Positions 10,430 to 23,410 of a stretch of DNA of 64,000 nucleotides are shown in pieces. The position numbers were made by a program, and so were the translations under genes. How positions within the stretch are numbered: the first letter of the stretch is position 1; every line of letters begins with the position of its first letter. Source of the stretch: Theropithecus gelada. Taxonomy: Eukaryota; Chordata; Mammalia; Primates; Cercopithecidae. Under the pieces are notes generated by a model. That model was not told the origin of the DNA. It did not search any database and saw nothing but the letters and a program-made list of their open reading frames with translations. The DNA lies in assembly GCF_003255815.1 (NCBI RefSeq), contig NC_037668.1, positions 69,249,445-69,313,444 of the forward strand, written 5' to 3'.

Positions 10430-13400
10430 ATTTTATTTTATTTTATTTCTTATACTTTAATTTCTAGGGCACATGTGCACTACGTGCAGGTTACATAGGT
10501 ATACATGTGCCATGTTGGTTTGCTGTACCCATTAACTTGTCATTTACATTAGGTATACCTCCTAATGCTATCCCTCCCCCCTCCTCCCACCCCCTAACAG
10601 GCCTCTGTGTGTGATGTTCCCCATCCTGTGTCCAAGTGTTCTCATTGTTCAATTCCCACCTATGAGTGAGAACATGCAGTGTTTCGTTCTCTGTCCTTGT
10701 GATAGTTTGCTCAGAATGATGGTTTCCAGCTGCATCCATGTCCCTGCAAAGGACATGAACTCACCCTTTTTTATGGCTGCAGAGTATTCCATGGTGTATA
10801 TGTGCCACATTTTCTTAATCCAGTCTATCATTGATGGGCATTTGGGTTGGTTCCAAGTCTTTGCTATTGTGAATAGTGCCACAATAAACATACGTGTGCA
10901 TGTGTCTTTATAGCAGCATGATTTATAATCCTTTGGGTATATACCCAGTAATGGGATGGCTGGATCAAATGGTATTTCTAGTTCTAGATCCTTGAGAAAT
11001 CACCTCTCTCCCACAATGGTTGAACTAGTTTACACTCCCACCAACAGTGTAAGAGTGTTCCTATTTCTCCACATCCTCTTCAGCATTTGTTGTTTCCTCA
11101 CTTTTTAATGATCACCATTCTAACTGGTGTGAGATGGTATCTCACTGTGGTTTTGATTTGCATTCCTCTGAAGGCGAGTGATGATAAGCATTTTTTCATG
11201 TGTCTGTTGGCTGCATAAATGTCCTCTTTTGAGAAGTGTCTGTTCATATCCTTTGCCCACTTTTTGATGGGGTTGTTTGTTTTATTCTTATAAATTTGTT
11301 TAAGTTCTTTGTAGATTCTGGATATTGCCCTTTGTCAGATGGGTAGATTGCAAAAATTTTTTCCCATTCTGTAGGTTGCCTGTTCACTCTGATGGTGGTT
11401 TCTTTTGCCTTGCAGAAGCTCTTTAGTTTAATTAGATCCCATTTGTCAATTTTGGCTTTTCTTGCCATTGCTTTTGGTGTTTCAGTCATGAAGTCCTTGC
11501 CCATGCCTATGTCCTGAAGGGTATTGCCTAGGTTTTCTTCTAGGGTTTTTATGGTTTTAGGTCTAACATTTAAGTCCTTAATCTATCTTGAATTAATTTT
11601 TGTATAAGGTGTAAGGAAAGGATCCACTTTCAACTTTCTACATATGGCTAGCCAGTTTTACGTATTAAAAACCATTTCTTGTTTTTGTCAGGTTTGTCAA
11701 AGATCAGATGGCTGTAGATGTGTGGTATTATTTCTGAGGACTCTGTTCTGCTCCATTGGTCTATATCTCTGTTTTGGTACCAGTACCATGATGTTTTGGT
11801 TACTGTAGCCTTGTAGTATAGTTTGAAGTCAGGCAGGATGATGCCTCAAGCTTTGTTCTTTTTGCTTAGGATTGACTTGGCAATGTGGGCTCTTTTTTGG
11901 TTCCATATGAACTTTAAAGTAGTTTTTTCCAGTTCTGTGAAGAAAGTCATTGGTAGCTTGATGGGGATGGCACTGAATCTTTAAATTACCTTGGGCAGTA
12001 TGGCCATTTTCACAATATTGGTTCTTCCTATCCATGAGCATGGAATGTTCTTCCATTTGTTTGTGTCCTCTTTTATTTTATTGAGCAGTGGTTTGTAGGT
12101 CTCCTTGAAGAGGTCCTTCACGTCCCTTGTAAGTTGGATTCCTAGGTATTTTATTCTCTTTGTAGCAATTGTGAATGGAAGTTCACTCATGATTTGGCTC
12201 TCTGTTTGTCTGTTATTGGTGTATAGGAATGCTTGTGATTTCTGCACATTGATTTTGTATCCTGAGACTTTGCTGAAGTTGCTTATCAGCTTAAGGAGAT
12301 TTTGGGCTGAGACGATGGGGTTTTCTAAATAAACAATCATGTCATCTGCAAACAGGGACAATTTGACTTCCTCTTTTTCTAATTGAATACCCTTTATTTC
12401 TTTCTCTTGACTGATTGCCCTGGCCAGAACTTCTAACACTATGTTGAACAGGAGTGGTGAGAGAGGGCATCCCTGTCTTGTGCCAGTTTTGAAAGGGAAT
12501 GCTTCCAGTTTTTGCCCATTCTGTATGATACTGGCTGTGAGTTTGTCATAAATAGCTCTTATTATTTTGAGATATGTTCCATCAATACCAAATTTATTGA
12601 GAGTTTTTAAGCATGAAGGGCTGTTGAATTTTGTCAAAGGGCTTTTCCGCATCTATTGAGATAATCATGTGGTTTTTGTTGATGATGGTTCTGTTTATGT
12701 GATGAATTACGTTTACTGATTTGCATATGTTGAACCAGCCTTGCATCCCAGGGATGAAGCCAACTTGATCGTGATGGATAAGCTTTTTGATGTGCTGCTG
12801 GATTCCGTTTGCCAGTATTTTATTGAGGATTTTCACATCAATGTTCATCAGGGATATTGGTCTAAAATTCTCTTTTTTGTTGTGTCTCTGCCAGGCTCTG
12901 GCATCAGGATAATACTGATCTCATAGAATGAGTTAGGGAGGATTCCTTCTTTTTCTATTGATTGGAATAGTTTCAGAAGGAATGGTACCAGCTCCTCCTT
13001 GTACCTCTGGTAGAATTCAGCTGTGAATCTGTCTGGTCCTGGACTTTTTTTTGGTTGGTAGGCTATTAATTATTACGTCAATTTCAGATCCTGTTATTTG
13101 TATCTCCAGAGATTCAGTTTCTTCCTGGTTTAGTCTTGGGAGGGTGTATGTGTCCAGAAATTTATCCATTTCTTCTAGATTTTCTAGTTTATTTGCACAG
13201 ATGTGTTTACAGTATTCTCTGGTGGTAGTTTGTATTTCTGTGGGATCAGTGGTGATATCCCCTTTATCATTTTTTATTGTGTCTATTTGATTCTTCTCTC
13301 TTTTCTTCTTTATTAGTCTTGCTAATGGTCTATCAATTTTGTTGATCTTTTCAAAAAACCAGGTTTTGAGTGAGTGAGTTTCTTAATCCTGAGTTCTAAT

Positions 13401-16240
13401 TTGATTGCACTGTGGTCTGACAGACAGTTTGTTGTGATTTCTGTTCTTTTACATTTGCTAAGGAGTGCTTTACTTCCAACTATGTGGTCAATTTTGGAAT
13501 AAGTGCAATGTGGTGCTGAGAAGAATTTACATTCTGTTGATTTGGGGTGGAGAGTTCTGTAGATGTCTATTAGGTCTGCTTGGTGCAGAGCTGAGTTCAA
13601 GTCCTGGATATCCTTGTTAACCTTCTGTCTTATTGATCTGTCTCAACAAGATCTGTCTCTTGTTGATCTCACTGTATTGACAGTGAGGTGTTAAAGTCTC
13701 CCATTATTATTGTGAGGGAGTCTAAGTCTCTTTGTAGGTCTCTTAGGGCTTGCTTTATGAATCTGGGTGCTCCTGTATTGGGTGCATATATATTTAGGAT
13801 AGTTAGCTCTTCTTGTTGAATTGATCCCTTTACCATTATGTAATGGCCTTCTGTGTCTCTTTTGATCTTTGCTGGGTTAAAGTCTGTTTTATCAGAGACT
13901 AGGATTGCAACCCCTGCTTTTTTCTTTTGTTTTCCATTTGCTTGGTAGATCTTCCTCCATCCCTTTATTTTGAGCCTATGTGTCTCTGTACATGAGATGG
14001 GTCTCCTAAATACAGCACACTGATGGGTCTTGACTCTTTATCCAATTTGCCAGTCTGTCTCTTTTAATTGGGGTGTTTAGCCCATTTACATTTAAGGTTA
14101 ATATTGTTATGTGTGAATTTGATCCTGTCATTATGATAATACCTGGTTATTTTGCCCATTATTTGATGCAGTTTCTTCCTAGCATCGATGGTCTTTACTG
14201 TTTGGCATGCTTTTGCAGTGGCTGAAAATATCCGGTTGTTCCTTTCCATATTTAGTGCTTCCTTCAGGAGCTCTTGTAAGGCAGGCCTCGTGGTGACAAA
14301 ATCAGCATTTGCTTGTCTGTCAAGGATTTTATTTCTCCTTCACTTAAGAAGTTTGACTGGATATGAAATTCTGGGTTGAAAATTCTTTTCTTTAAAAATG
14401 TTGAATATTGGCCCCCACTCTCTTCTGGTTTGTAGGGTTTCTGCTGAGAGATCTGCTGTTAGTCTGATGGGCTTCCCTTTGTGGGTAACCTGACCTTTCT
14501 CTCAGGTTGCCCTTAACAGTTTTTCCTTCATTTCAACCCTGGTGAATCTGACAATTACGTGTCTTGGGGTTGCTCTTCTCAAGGAGTATCTTTGTGGTGT
14601 TCTCTGTATTTCCTGAATTTGAATGTTGGCCTGCCTCGCTAGGTTGGGGAAGTTCTCCTGGATAATATCCTGAAGAGTGTTTTCCAACTTGGTTCCATTC
14701 TCCCCATCACTTTCAGTTATACCAATCAAATATTAATTTGGTCTTTTCACCTAGTCCCACATTTCTTGGAGGCTTTGTTCATTTCTTTTTTCTCTAAACT
14801 TCTCTTCTTGCTTTATTTCATTAATTTGATCTTCAATCACTGATACCCTTTCTTCCACTTGATTGAATCAGTTATTGAAGCTTGTGCATGTGCCACTAGT
14901 TCTCGTGCCATGGTTTTCGGCTCCATCAGGTCATTTAAGATCTTCTCTACACTGTTTATTCTAGTTAGCCATTCGTCTAATCTTTTTTCAAGGTTTTTAG
15001 CTTCCTTGTGATGGGTTTGAACATCCTCCTTTAGCTTGGAGAAGTTTGTTATTACCAACCTTCTGAAGCCTACTTCTGTCAGCTCATTAAAGTCATTCTC
15101 TGTCCAGCTTTGTTCTGTTGCTGGTGAGGAGCCGTGATCCTTTGGAGGAGAAGAGGCACTCTGGTTTTTAGAATTTTCAGCTTTTCTGCTCTGGTTTTTC
15201 CCCATCTTTGTGGTTTTATCTATCTTTGGTGTTTGATGATGGTGACCTACAGATGGGGTTTTGGTGTGGATTCCTATTTGTTGATATTGATGCTATTCCT
15301 TTCTGTTTGTTAGTTTTCCTTCTAACAGTCAGGTCCCTCAGCTGCAGTCTGTTAGAGTTTGCTAGAGATCCACTCCAGATCCTGTTTGCCTGGGTATCAT
15401 CAGTGGAGGCTGCAGAACAGCAAATATTGCAGAACGGCAAATATTGCTGCTTGATCCTTCCTCTGGAAGCTCATCCCAGAGGGACACCCGCCTGTATGAA
15501 GTGACAGTCGGCCCCTACTGGGAGGTGTCTCCCAGTTAGGCTACACAGGGGCCAGAAACCCACTTGAGGAGGCAGTCTGTCCGTTCTCAGAGCTCAAACA
15601 CCATGCTGGGAGAACCACTGCTCTCTTCAGAGCTGTCAGACAGGGATGTTTAAGTCTGCAGAAATTTCTGCTGCCTTTTGTTCAGCTATGCCTTGCCCCC
15701 AGAGGTAGAATCTATAGAGGCAACAGGCCTTGCTGAGCTGTGGTGGGCTCCACCCAGTTTGAGCATCCCCGGCTGCTTTGTTTACCTACTCAAGCCTCAG
15801 CAATTGCAGACACCCCTTCCCCTGCCAGGCTGCTGCCTCGCAGGTTGATCTCAGACTGCTGCACTAGCAGTGAGCAAGGCTCTGTGGGCGTGGGACATGC
15901 TGAGCCAGGCGTGGGATATAATCTCCTGGTGTGCCGTTTGCTAAGACCATTGGAAAAGTGCAGTATTTGGGTGGGAGTGTCCTGATTTTCCATGTACAGT
16001 CTGTCATGGCTTCCCTTGGCTAGGAAAGGGAAATCCCTTGACCCCTTGAGCTTCCTGGGTGAGGTGACACCCCACCCTGCTTCAGCTTGCCCTCCATGGG
16101 CTACACTCACTGTTCAACCAGTCCCAATGAGATGGACTAGGTACCTCAGTTGGAAATGCAGAAATCACCCATCTTCTGTGTCAATCACGCTGGAAGCTGC
16201 AGATCAGAGCTGTTCCTATTTGGCCATATTGGAACCACCC
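10430..16240 (-). mobile_element. Nearly full-length, inactive L1 (primate L1PA type)
   Basis: The element runs on the minus strand from a 5' end at 16240 (GGTTCCAATATGGCCAAATAG, the usual L1 5' UTR opening in a diverged form) to an AATAAAATAAAAT tail near 10440. ORF1 survives only in pieces: an N-terminal part starting MGKNQSRKAENSK at 15205-14837 and a C-terminal part at 14729-14502. ORF2 is broken into many pieces; the reverse transcriptase piece at 12652-11981 keeps the FADD motif. Frameshifts and stops throughout mean it encodes no working protein. Divergence suggests an older L1PA subfamily rather than a recent one. Confidence 0.95.
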
Positions 16241-16251
16241 TGAACCATTTT
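16241..16251 (+). repeat. Target-site duplication, right copy
   Basis: TGAACCATTTT, identical to 10098-10108, directly at the 5' end of the minus-strand L1. Confidence 0.85.
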
Positions 16252-17720
16252 TAAGTGTGCAGTTCAGAGGCATTAAGTACATTCACATTGTTGTACAACC
16301 ATTACCACCACCCAGCTCCAGAAAAATTTCCATTTTCCAAATGGAAACTTTGTATCTGTTAAACACTCACTCCCTATCTCCTCCTTCCTCCAGGACCTGG
16401 CATCCACTGCTCTCCTTTCTGTCTATGGATACAACTAGTCTGTGTACCCCGTATCAGTGAAATCATACAGTATCTGTCCTTTTTCTATGACTGGCTTAGT
16501 TCACTCAGCATGGTGTCCTCAAGGTTCATCCACACTGTGGCAGGTGTCAGAATGTCCTTCCATGTTAAGGTTGAGTGGTATTTCATTGCATGACTAGATC
16601 ATATTTTGTTTATCTGTTTGTCCATCAGTGGACACCGAGGTTGCTTCCAGCTTTTGACTATTGTGAATAATGCTGCTGAACACAGGTGTACAAATACCCG
16701 AGTTCCTGATTTCAGTATTGGTGGTATATATTTGGATGTGGAATTGCTAGATCATACAGTAATTCTATGTTTGTTTTTTCTGAAGAACTACCATACCGTT
16801 TTTCACAGTGGCTGCACCATTTCACACTCCCACCAGCAGTGTACAAAGGTTCCAATTTCTCCACATCCTTCTCGACACTTGTTATTTTCCATGTTTTTGA
16901 TAATAGCCCTCCTACAGGGTGGAAGTGGTATCTCACTGTAATTTGGACTTTTATTTCCCTCATGATTAGTGAGGTTGAATGTCTTTTCATGTGCTGATTG
17001 GCCATTTGTATATCTTGTTTGGAGAAATGTCTATTCATGTCTTTTGGCTATTTTTAAAATTGGGTTTTTGGATTGTGGTTGTTGTTGTTGAGTTGTAGGA
17101 GTTCTTTACATATTCTGAATATCAAGCCCTTATCAAATATATGGTTTGCAAATATTTTCTCCCATTCCCTGGGTTGCCTTTTCATTCTGTTCATAGTGTC
17201 CTTTAATGAACAAAAGTTTTAAATTTTGATGAAGTTCAAACTTATCTATTTTTTCTTTTGTTGCCTATGCTTGGTATTGTACCCAAGAAATCACTGGCAA
17301 ATCCAATTTCATGAAATTCTTCCCCTGTGTTTTCTCCTAAGAGTTTTATTATCGTTTTAGCTCTCATCTTTAGGTCTTTGATCCATTTTGAGTTCATTTC
17401 TGTATACAGTGTAAGGTATGAGTCCAACTTCATGTGGACTTTGTTTGCATGTGGATATTCTGCTTTTGCATCATTTCTTGGAAAGACTTTCTTTCCCCAT
17501 TGAACAGTCTTGGCAACCTTGCTGAAAATCATTTGACCATATATGCTAGGGTTTATTTCTGGGCTCTCTGTTCTATTTCACGGAACTGTATTTCTGCCTT
17601 ATTTCAGTACCACACTGTTTCTATTACTGTGTTTTTGTAGTAAGTTTTGAAATCAGGAAGTGTGAGAGCTGCAACATTGTTCTCTTTTGCAAGATGGTTT
17701 TGGTGGTTCAAGGTCCCTTG
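16241..17720 (-). repeat. Old L1M fragment (5' truncated)
   Basis: Plus-strand text such as AGGCATTAAGTACATTCACA, GTCCTCAAGGTTCATCCAC, GTGGAATTGCTAGATCATAC and AGTTTTGAAATCAGGAAGTG follows the 3' part of L1M in reverse. It continues the piece at 10030-10108. Ends near a GGTTCAAGGTCCCTTG segment. Confidence 0.9.
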
Positions 17721-18530
17721 CTTTTCATCTGCTCGTTCACTGTTACACCCCCAACACCTACAACAGTTGGCACCCAGAAAAGTAAACTATTTATGGCATC
17801 TGTGTCATGTGCTAGGTGTTAGGGACCAAGACCAATCCACTCTACTCCATGTTTTTAAGGAGTGACAGCCTGGGAGGAGGTGGCTGGATAAACTGCCGGC
17901 TGAACAAAACAGCAGCGTGTTTGATGACAGAATGCACAAGTTCAGAGGGACACAGAGGTGGGCAGGCTGACTCTGGTGGAGGGGTGGCTATGGGTGTGGA
18001 GGGAGATCAGGGCAGTTTCCCAGAGGGTGAAAACACTGCACTGGGCTTTGAAGAGTTTACTAGGTAGAAAATGGGGTAGGGGCACCTGCACAGAGGGATG
18101 GAGTGTGCAAAGGCATCGGGGAATGAAGGCACAGGCTCTGGAAGGAAGCAACCAGCCTGGAGGCACCTTTGGGGGAATGGCAGGGAGTAGGGTGGTGAGG
18201 CTGAGGAGTGGTGGGCAGGGAACCCAACCTGTGGGGCCCAGAGCCTCGACTCTCTCCAGGGGTGGGGGGCAGAGGGGCGGCCCCAGAGGGCTTGACTTCT
18301 CCCTTCTATTACAGAAGGTGCACCAGGCACCCAAGTCAGCTGACCCAGTGGTTTTGGGGAAGAAACAGAATAAACGACAAAGAGTAAGGATCTTGTTTCA
18401 ACAGTGATCCCAGGGTTTGGCTTTCACTGGGGAGAGAGTCACAGCCAGTGCTTGGTGAGGCATGGCGAGAACCCCCACCCAGCGAGGGCTCCTCACTTGC
18501 ACTGAGAAATCAAGCCCTGCAAGCCTTGCA
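17721..18530. other. Intronic sequence without a recognised gene
   Basis: GC-moderate sequence with overlapping open frames on both strands (up to 149 codons) and no protein similarity. I found no repeat I can name. Confidence 0.5.
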
Positions 18531-18660
18531 GTGCCTCACAGTACTGAGGTAGTCGCTGTTCTTTCCCAACTTACAGACGAAGAAACGGAGCTACACAGAG
18601 GTGGAGGAATGTGCCCAGCAAACAGTAAGTGCCAGAGCTGGGATTGAATTAGGCACTCTG
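18531..18660 (-). repeat. MIR fragment
   Basis: CTTACAGACGAAGAAACGGAG and GTGCCAGAGCTGGGATTGAA match the MIR core in reverse orientation. Confidence 0.85.
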
Positions 18661-20369
18661 GCAATTGAGGCACCTGTTTCTTTCTTGGGCCTCCATTTCC
18701 TCCTAAGTGAAAGGGGAGGGAGTGGCTTCTCAGGTGCCCCACCTCCTCCCTGTAAGTCCTCAGGAGAGGGACGATGCCCCTCGGCCCAGGCAGCATTGGG
18801 GATGTTGGAGCATGTCCTATACTGAATGGCTAGTCCTATCTGCAGAGCCTGCTGGAGCCCAGTCACCTCCTCACTCCCGGACCTTCCTGCTCTGGACCCA
18901 GAACTTGATTCCCATCCAGGTGTCTCATGGTTAGACTAGTGTAAGCTACAACCCTTAGGAAAATCACAGAGCTCAGAGCCTGGTCCTGAGCTCGCCAGCT
19001 ACACAGCCCCAGACTCTTCTGAGGGGAAGCCTGGGGAGATGAGGATTTGGGAAAGCCCAGATGCTAGATCTGCTGACATTCTGAAAGTCTGTAGGAGCCT
19101 GACTCCTCTTTGTGAGGGGGTAGCTCCCCTTCCTTTTGTGTCAGCCTGCACCCCTCCTGGCCTGCTCTTGGGGGAACATAGCCCCTGAAGACTCCACCCT
19201 GGGCTTCAGGCTGAATAATGCTCACATTGCAGAGGAGCTTCCCTCGGCCTCCATTCCTTGTCACTTTCCCTGGGGATGCAGGGGAGGTGCCCAGCCTACC
19301 CTTGGCTCTAGTCTCTAAAAACTTTGTCCAGCCCCCTGGCTGGCCACATTTGGCCCAGTCTGCCAACTGCACATGCCAGCTGGTCACAAGGCCTCACCCA
19401 TAGCCTGGCTTCTCCCTGGCTGCCATAGGCTCTTTTTGGCTCTCGTGTCCATCCCTGTCAGCTGTCACCACATTCTTGGGAGCCTGCCTGCCCAGCAAGC
19501 CCGGCCCACTCCACGCTGCCCCACTCCAAGTCTGTTCTGTCTTCTGCTGGCTACTGGGCCCCAGCACACACCTCCCTTGTCTCTTCTGACAGCTGGGCCT
19601 GTCCATCTTGGGTCTGCCAGCCACTCATGTCAACAGATGACCCCATCCATAGCAGAGATCCAAAATCTTGCTTGGAGCTTTGGCCCCCCTGCCTCCTTTG
19701 GTCCGAGGCCTTTCACCGCCTCTCCTGGCTTCAGCAGACTCCACTTGTTCAGAAGTCTGCCTGGCTGGCTCCCAGTGTCCTCTGTCTCTTTTAAAGTCTT
19801 CCCTCAATTCCTGGCTTCCCTGATCCCCCTTCTTCCGAGCCGTGCTATATTATCCTTTAAAGTTTTTTATTTAGACACATCATAAACATACAGAAACATT
19901 TTCCTCCTGAACCTTCTAAGAGCAAGTTGCAACCCAATGTCCATTTACCCTGAATTCATCAGTGTGTATTTCCTATAGCTAAGGCCACCCCAGGCCTCCC
20001 TGGCAGGACACTTTCCTCCTTTGCTCAGGATCTGTCCCCACGGAGGGATGCCCCTCTCAGCCTGCTTGGAATCCTCTGGGGCTGACTATCCCTCTGCAAG
20101 GGAGACGAAGGCACATTAGGTTTCCAACCTGATCCCACCACTGCACCATCTCCCTGCCATCAAGACAGCCACGGAAGGATGGCACGTGTCTTTGTGCATA
20201 CTTATCATATGTTCTCTCCTACTTCCTTCCTCCTGTTGGCATATACTAAGTGAGGGTCAAGAGGCTGGCTTCCATCATTAACACGCCACGTTAATGCCTC
20301 TCTGGGTTACAGTTTCCTTACTGGCAAATGAGGAATTAGGATTAAGTGATTTCTGAGGATTCTTTTCTA
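18661..20369. other. Intronic sequence without a recognised gene
   Basis: Unremarkable intron. The 170-codon open frame at 19373-19885 has no recognisable domain and overlaps opposite-strand frames. Confidence 0.5.
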
Positions 20370-20600
20370 ATAATAACAGCTGAGTTTTATGAAACACTTA
20401 TTATGTGCCACGCACTGTGAGTACTTCACATGTAGCATCTTGGTTAATTTTCATGCCAACCCTCTAAGATATAATCACAGTACTGTTTATCATCTCCATC
20501 TTACAGACTAGGAAACTGAGGCACAGAGCAGTTACATAACTTATGCTCAGACAGTCACTCAGAGATTCTAGATTTTCATGCAGGTCCGGTTCAGAGTTTT
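20370..20600 (-). repeat. MIR element (MIRb-like)
   Basis: CACTTATTATGTGCCACGCACTG, then TTACAGACTAGGAAACTGAGGC, runs as a longer MIR in reverse orientation. Confidence 0.85.
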
Positions 20601-20689
20601 TACTGGGCTGAAAAGTATGGGGGCCGGGTGAATGGCACTATCTGGAATTTATTCTTTGCCTGAAGAGGCAATCATAGAAGTAAATATTG

Positions 20690-20885
20690 ATAATTCAGAA
20701 AAAGAGATGAACTTTTTACGTGCCAAGTACATTACACACAAATGTCATTTCACTTAATCTGCAACAACTTTGAGACGCAGCACTATGATTATTTTCATTT
20801 TCCAGACGAGAAGACTGAGACAGAGAAAGGTTAAATAATGTTTGTGTCGGGGCAGAGCCAGGATTTGAACCCAGGTGTGCTGTTG
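20690..20885 (-). repeat. MIR element
   Basis: CCAGACGAGAAGACTGAGAC and CAGAGCCAGGATTTGAACCC are diagnostic MIR text in reverse. Independent of the copy just before it. Confidence 0.85.
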
Positions 20886-21654
20886 TCACCTAGTGCTAAA
20901 CTGGGACACATGCCGTGCTCAGAGGGCAGGTCTTGAAGGATGCAGGTCATTGGCTCTGACTGGCAACGGGGTTGGGGGCAGAGTACCAGGCCCTGGGCAA
21001 CTGTTTCATGCATCTGAGTCAATTTTATATTCCCAGCACCCCCGAGAAGCACCTCCACCTGCAGAGTGGGGAAAGACACACAACCACACTAAGTAGGCAG
21101 ATGTGGCCGGAGCTTTGTGCACCCTTGGGGTGCGGTCAGGCTGGAAAACCTCTGGCACCAACTCACAGAGGACCTCATTGCCTCCTGGGGCCGGGATTTC
21201 ACCCCATGGACTGCAAGGAGCTGCTGAAGCTGCCAGGTTGGGTCTCCATTCTTCATACACCACAGCGGAGGCCCCTCCTCCAAGAGACTCCAGGCCGTGG
21301 GTAGAGAGGTGCTTTCTCTCTCATCCAGGCCTCTGAGGCCAGAGCATCCTCTGGAGAATTCGCATCTCCTTTGTGCTCCTCCTCACCTCACCTGCAGGTG
21401 TTCCAGCAAGCAGATACCCAGCTCTGGGCCCTGGAAGAAAGAATTCCTAGGAGATGCCTCACCTCAAACCAGAGTACACGGCCATGATCCTGCCCAGTAA
21501 GAAGCATCCTGCGACAAGCTCAGAAGAGGTCCTTTGACCTTCAGGGAAGACCAGCTTTCTCCTTATAAAGACAAGGCTTGAATGAGCCTGCATAGCTCCC
21601 TTGCCCAGGCCTCTTTGGTAGACTCTCTCTGAGCTGCAGCTCCCAGGATTTAGT
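20886..21654. other. Intronic sequence without a recognised gene
   Basis: No repeat or coding similarity recognised. Confidence 0.5.
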
Positions 21655-22020
21655 GCTGAGCTCTGCTGTTTCCAGAGCTGGAAAGACCCTGCACATTCAC
21701 ATCTGGGCAGTCAGAGATAGTTCATCCAAACCACATGGCAATCATTCATTTCATGGAAGAGAAACTCACAAAGAGCAATCACAGAGCTAGTAATGGCAGC
21801 CAGGACTCAAACCCCAGTTCCCCAGACTCTACAGCCCAAGCCCCATTCTTACATCTTCCGATTGCAAATGAAGAAACTGTGACCCAGAAAGGGAACATGA
21901 CTTACACAAAGTCTCCAGCTCCATGGCTCGCACCACATGACCTCCCTCCCTGTAGAAGACCTCATTTCAAACAATGCCCAAAGATGGAAAAGGTAAAATG
22001 TTCTTGTGATTTGCAGCTAA
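21655..22020 (-). repeat. Two weak MIR-like fragments
   Basis: GAGAAACTCACAAAGAGCAA, TCACAGAGCTAGTAATGGCAG and CAGGACTCAAACCCCAG form one copy. A second trace (AAATGAAGAAACTGTGACCC) begins near 21865. Both are highly diverged. Confidence 0.6.
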
Positions 22021-22097
22021 GAAAATGCAGGTGGACCCACACTCAACCCCATTCTCAGACACTCCATCTGTCCAACAGTCCATATGTCACTTTTGTT

Positions 22098-22425
22098 TTG
22101 TTTTGTTTTTGAGACAGGGTATCACTCACCCAGGCTGGAGTGCAGTGATGCGCTCATGGCTCACTGCAACCTTGACCTCCTGGGCTCAAGCAATTCTCCT
22201 GCCTCAGCCTCCCAAGTAGCTGGGACTACAGGTACACACTACCATGCCCAGCTAATTTTTGTATTTTTTGTAGAGACAGGGTTTCACCATGTTGCCCAGG
22301 TTGGTCTCAAACTCCCAGCGATCCACCTGCCATGGTCTCCCAAAGTGCTGGGATCCACCTGCCATGGTCTCCCAAAGTGCTGGGATTACAGGTGTGAGCC
22401 ACAATGCCCAACCCATATTCATTTT
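22098..22425 (-). mobile_element. Alu (older, J/S-like) with internal duplication
   Basis: Reverse-complement Alu landmarks (GAGACAGGGT, GGCTGGAGTGCAGTGATG, GTAGCTGGGACTACAGG, AAAGTGCTGGGATTACAGG) after a TTTTG-rich head. The right-arm region contains a 32-base tandem duplication at 22320-22383. Confidence 0.93.
22320..22383 (+). repeat. 32-base perfect tandem duplication inside an Alu
   Basis: Unit 22320-22351 is repeated exactly at 22352-22383 (each starts GATCCACCTG and ends AAAGTGCTGG). No divergence between the copies. Confidence 0.97.
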
Positions 22426-22669
22426 GCATTTTAGTTTTCATTGTTACTGTCCATGGGTGAATGCCTTTACAGAACTGGCGCAGACTTTTCTCTCTTCTAT
22501 GATGTGCCATTCACACATGGCCACCAAAGACACACAAAGACAGCATCTCTCTACTCCTTGGGCAGAAAGACCATCTTAGCCTGAAGAAAATCAGAATCAT
22601 GCTAGTGGAGGGAAAGAAGAAGAAGAGGGAAGGAAGGAAAGAACTATGAAGGAGGAAGGAAGACTCCCT

Positions 22670-22875
22670 TTGTGAACACTTGTATACTTTCTGTATGTTG
22701 GACCTGGGATAAACAAGTCCATGTTATCTTGCTATTAGTTCTCAAAAGGACCCTGGAAATGGGTATCGTTATCTCTATTTAGATGAAGAAACTAAGGTTC
22801 AAAGAGCAAAGGAACTGGCCAGTAATTATTGGAAGTGAGGCTAGAATTTGACTCTGAATCAGTTCAAAGCCCAAA
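22670..22875 (-). repeat. MIR element
   Basis: GATGAAGAAACTAAGGTTCA and GAGGCTAGAATTTGACTCTG match the reverse MIR core after a CTTGTATAC...TGTATG 5' part. Confidence 0.75.
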
Positions 22876-23077
22876 CACGTTCCAGAGCACTGTCAGGTTC
22901 CCACCTGTGCCTCCAAGTCCTACAAGTACAGGGAGGTCCCACTAGGCCCCTGGAGTCTGGGGGTGGGGCTGAGAGGGTGACATTTCTTGAAGAGTTCTTT
23001 GGAAGAATGAGCTGCATGGCTAAAAAATATTTGAATACCACCTTACTGGCAGTCTTTAATTAAAGATAGTGGGAAAA

Positions 23078-23270
23078 AACTTTCTTCCTTTTCTTTTCTT
23101 TTCCATTTCCTTCCCTCCCTTCCTTCCTTCCTCTCTTTCTCTTTCTCTCTCTCTTTCCTTCTCTTCCTTCCTTTCTTCCTTCCTCTTTCTCCTTCTTTCT
23201 TTCTTTCTTTCTCTTTCTTTCTTTCTCTTTCTTTTCTTTCTTTCTTTCTCTTTCTTTCTCTCTCTTTCTC

Positions 23271-23369
<99 letters not shown>

Positions 23370-23410
23370 GTTTTCTTCCTTTCCTTTCTTTTCTTTTCTT
23401 TTCTTTCTTG
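23078..23410 (+). repeat. TTTC/CTTT polypyrimidine microsatellite
   Basis: About 330 bases of almost pure C/T, with a perfect TTTC core of roughly 90 bases (about 23278-23368) and interrupted CTTC/TTTC edges. On the HIVEP3 sense strand it is polypurine (GAAA)n. The Lys/Arg/Glu-rich frame on the minus strand is an artefact of the repeat. Confidence 0.98.

Noticed and set aside
11981..12652. Reverse transcriptase frame with FADD motif as a possible independent gene
   Set aside because: It is one fragment of L1 ORF2 in a decayed LINE, with L1 sequence continuing on both sides.
16241..17720. Separate unknown repeat next to the large L1
   Set aside because: It is the continuation of the L1M piece at 10030-10108, split by the younger L1/Alu insertion.
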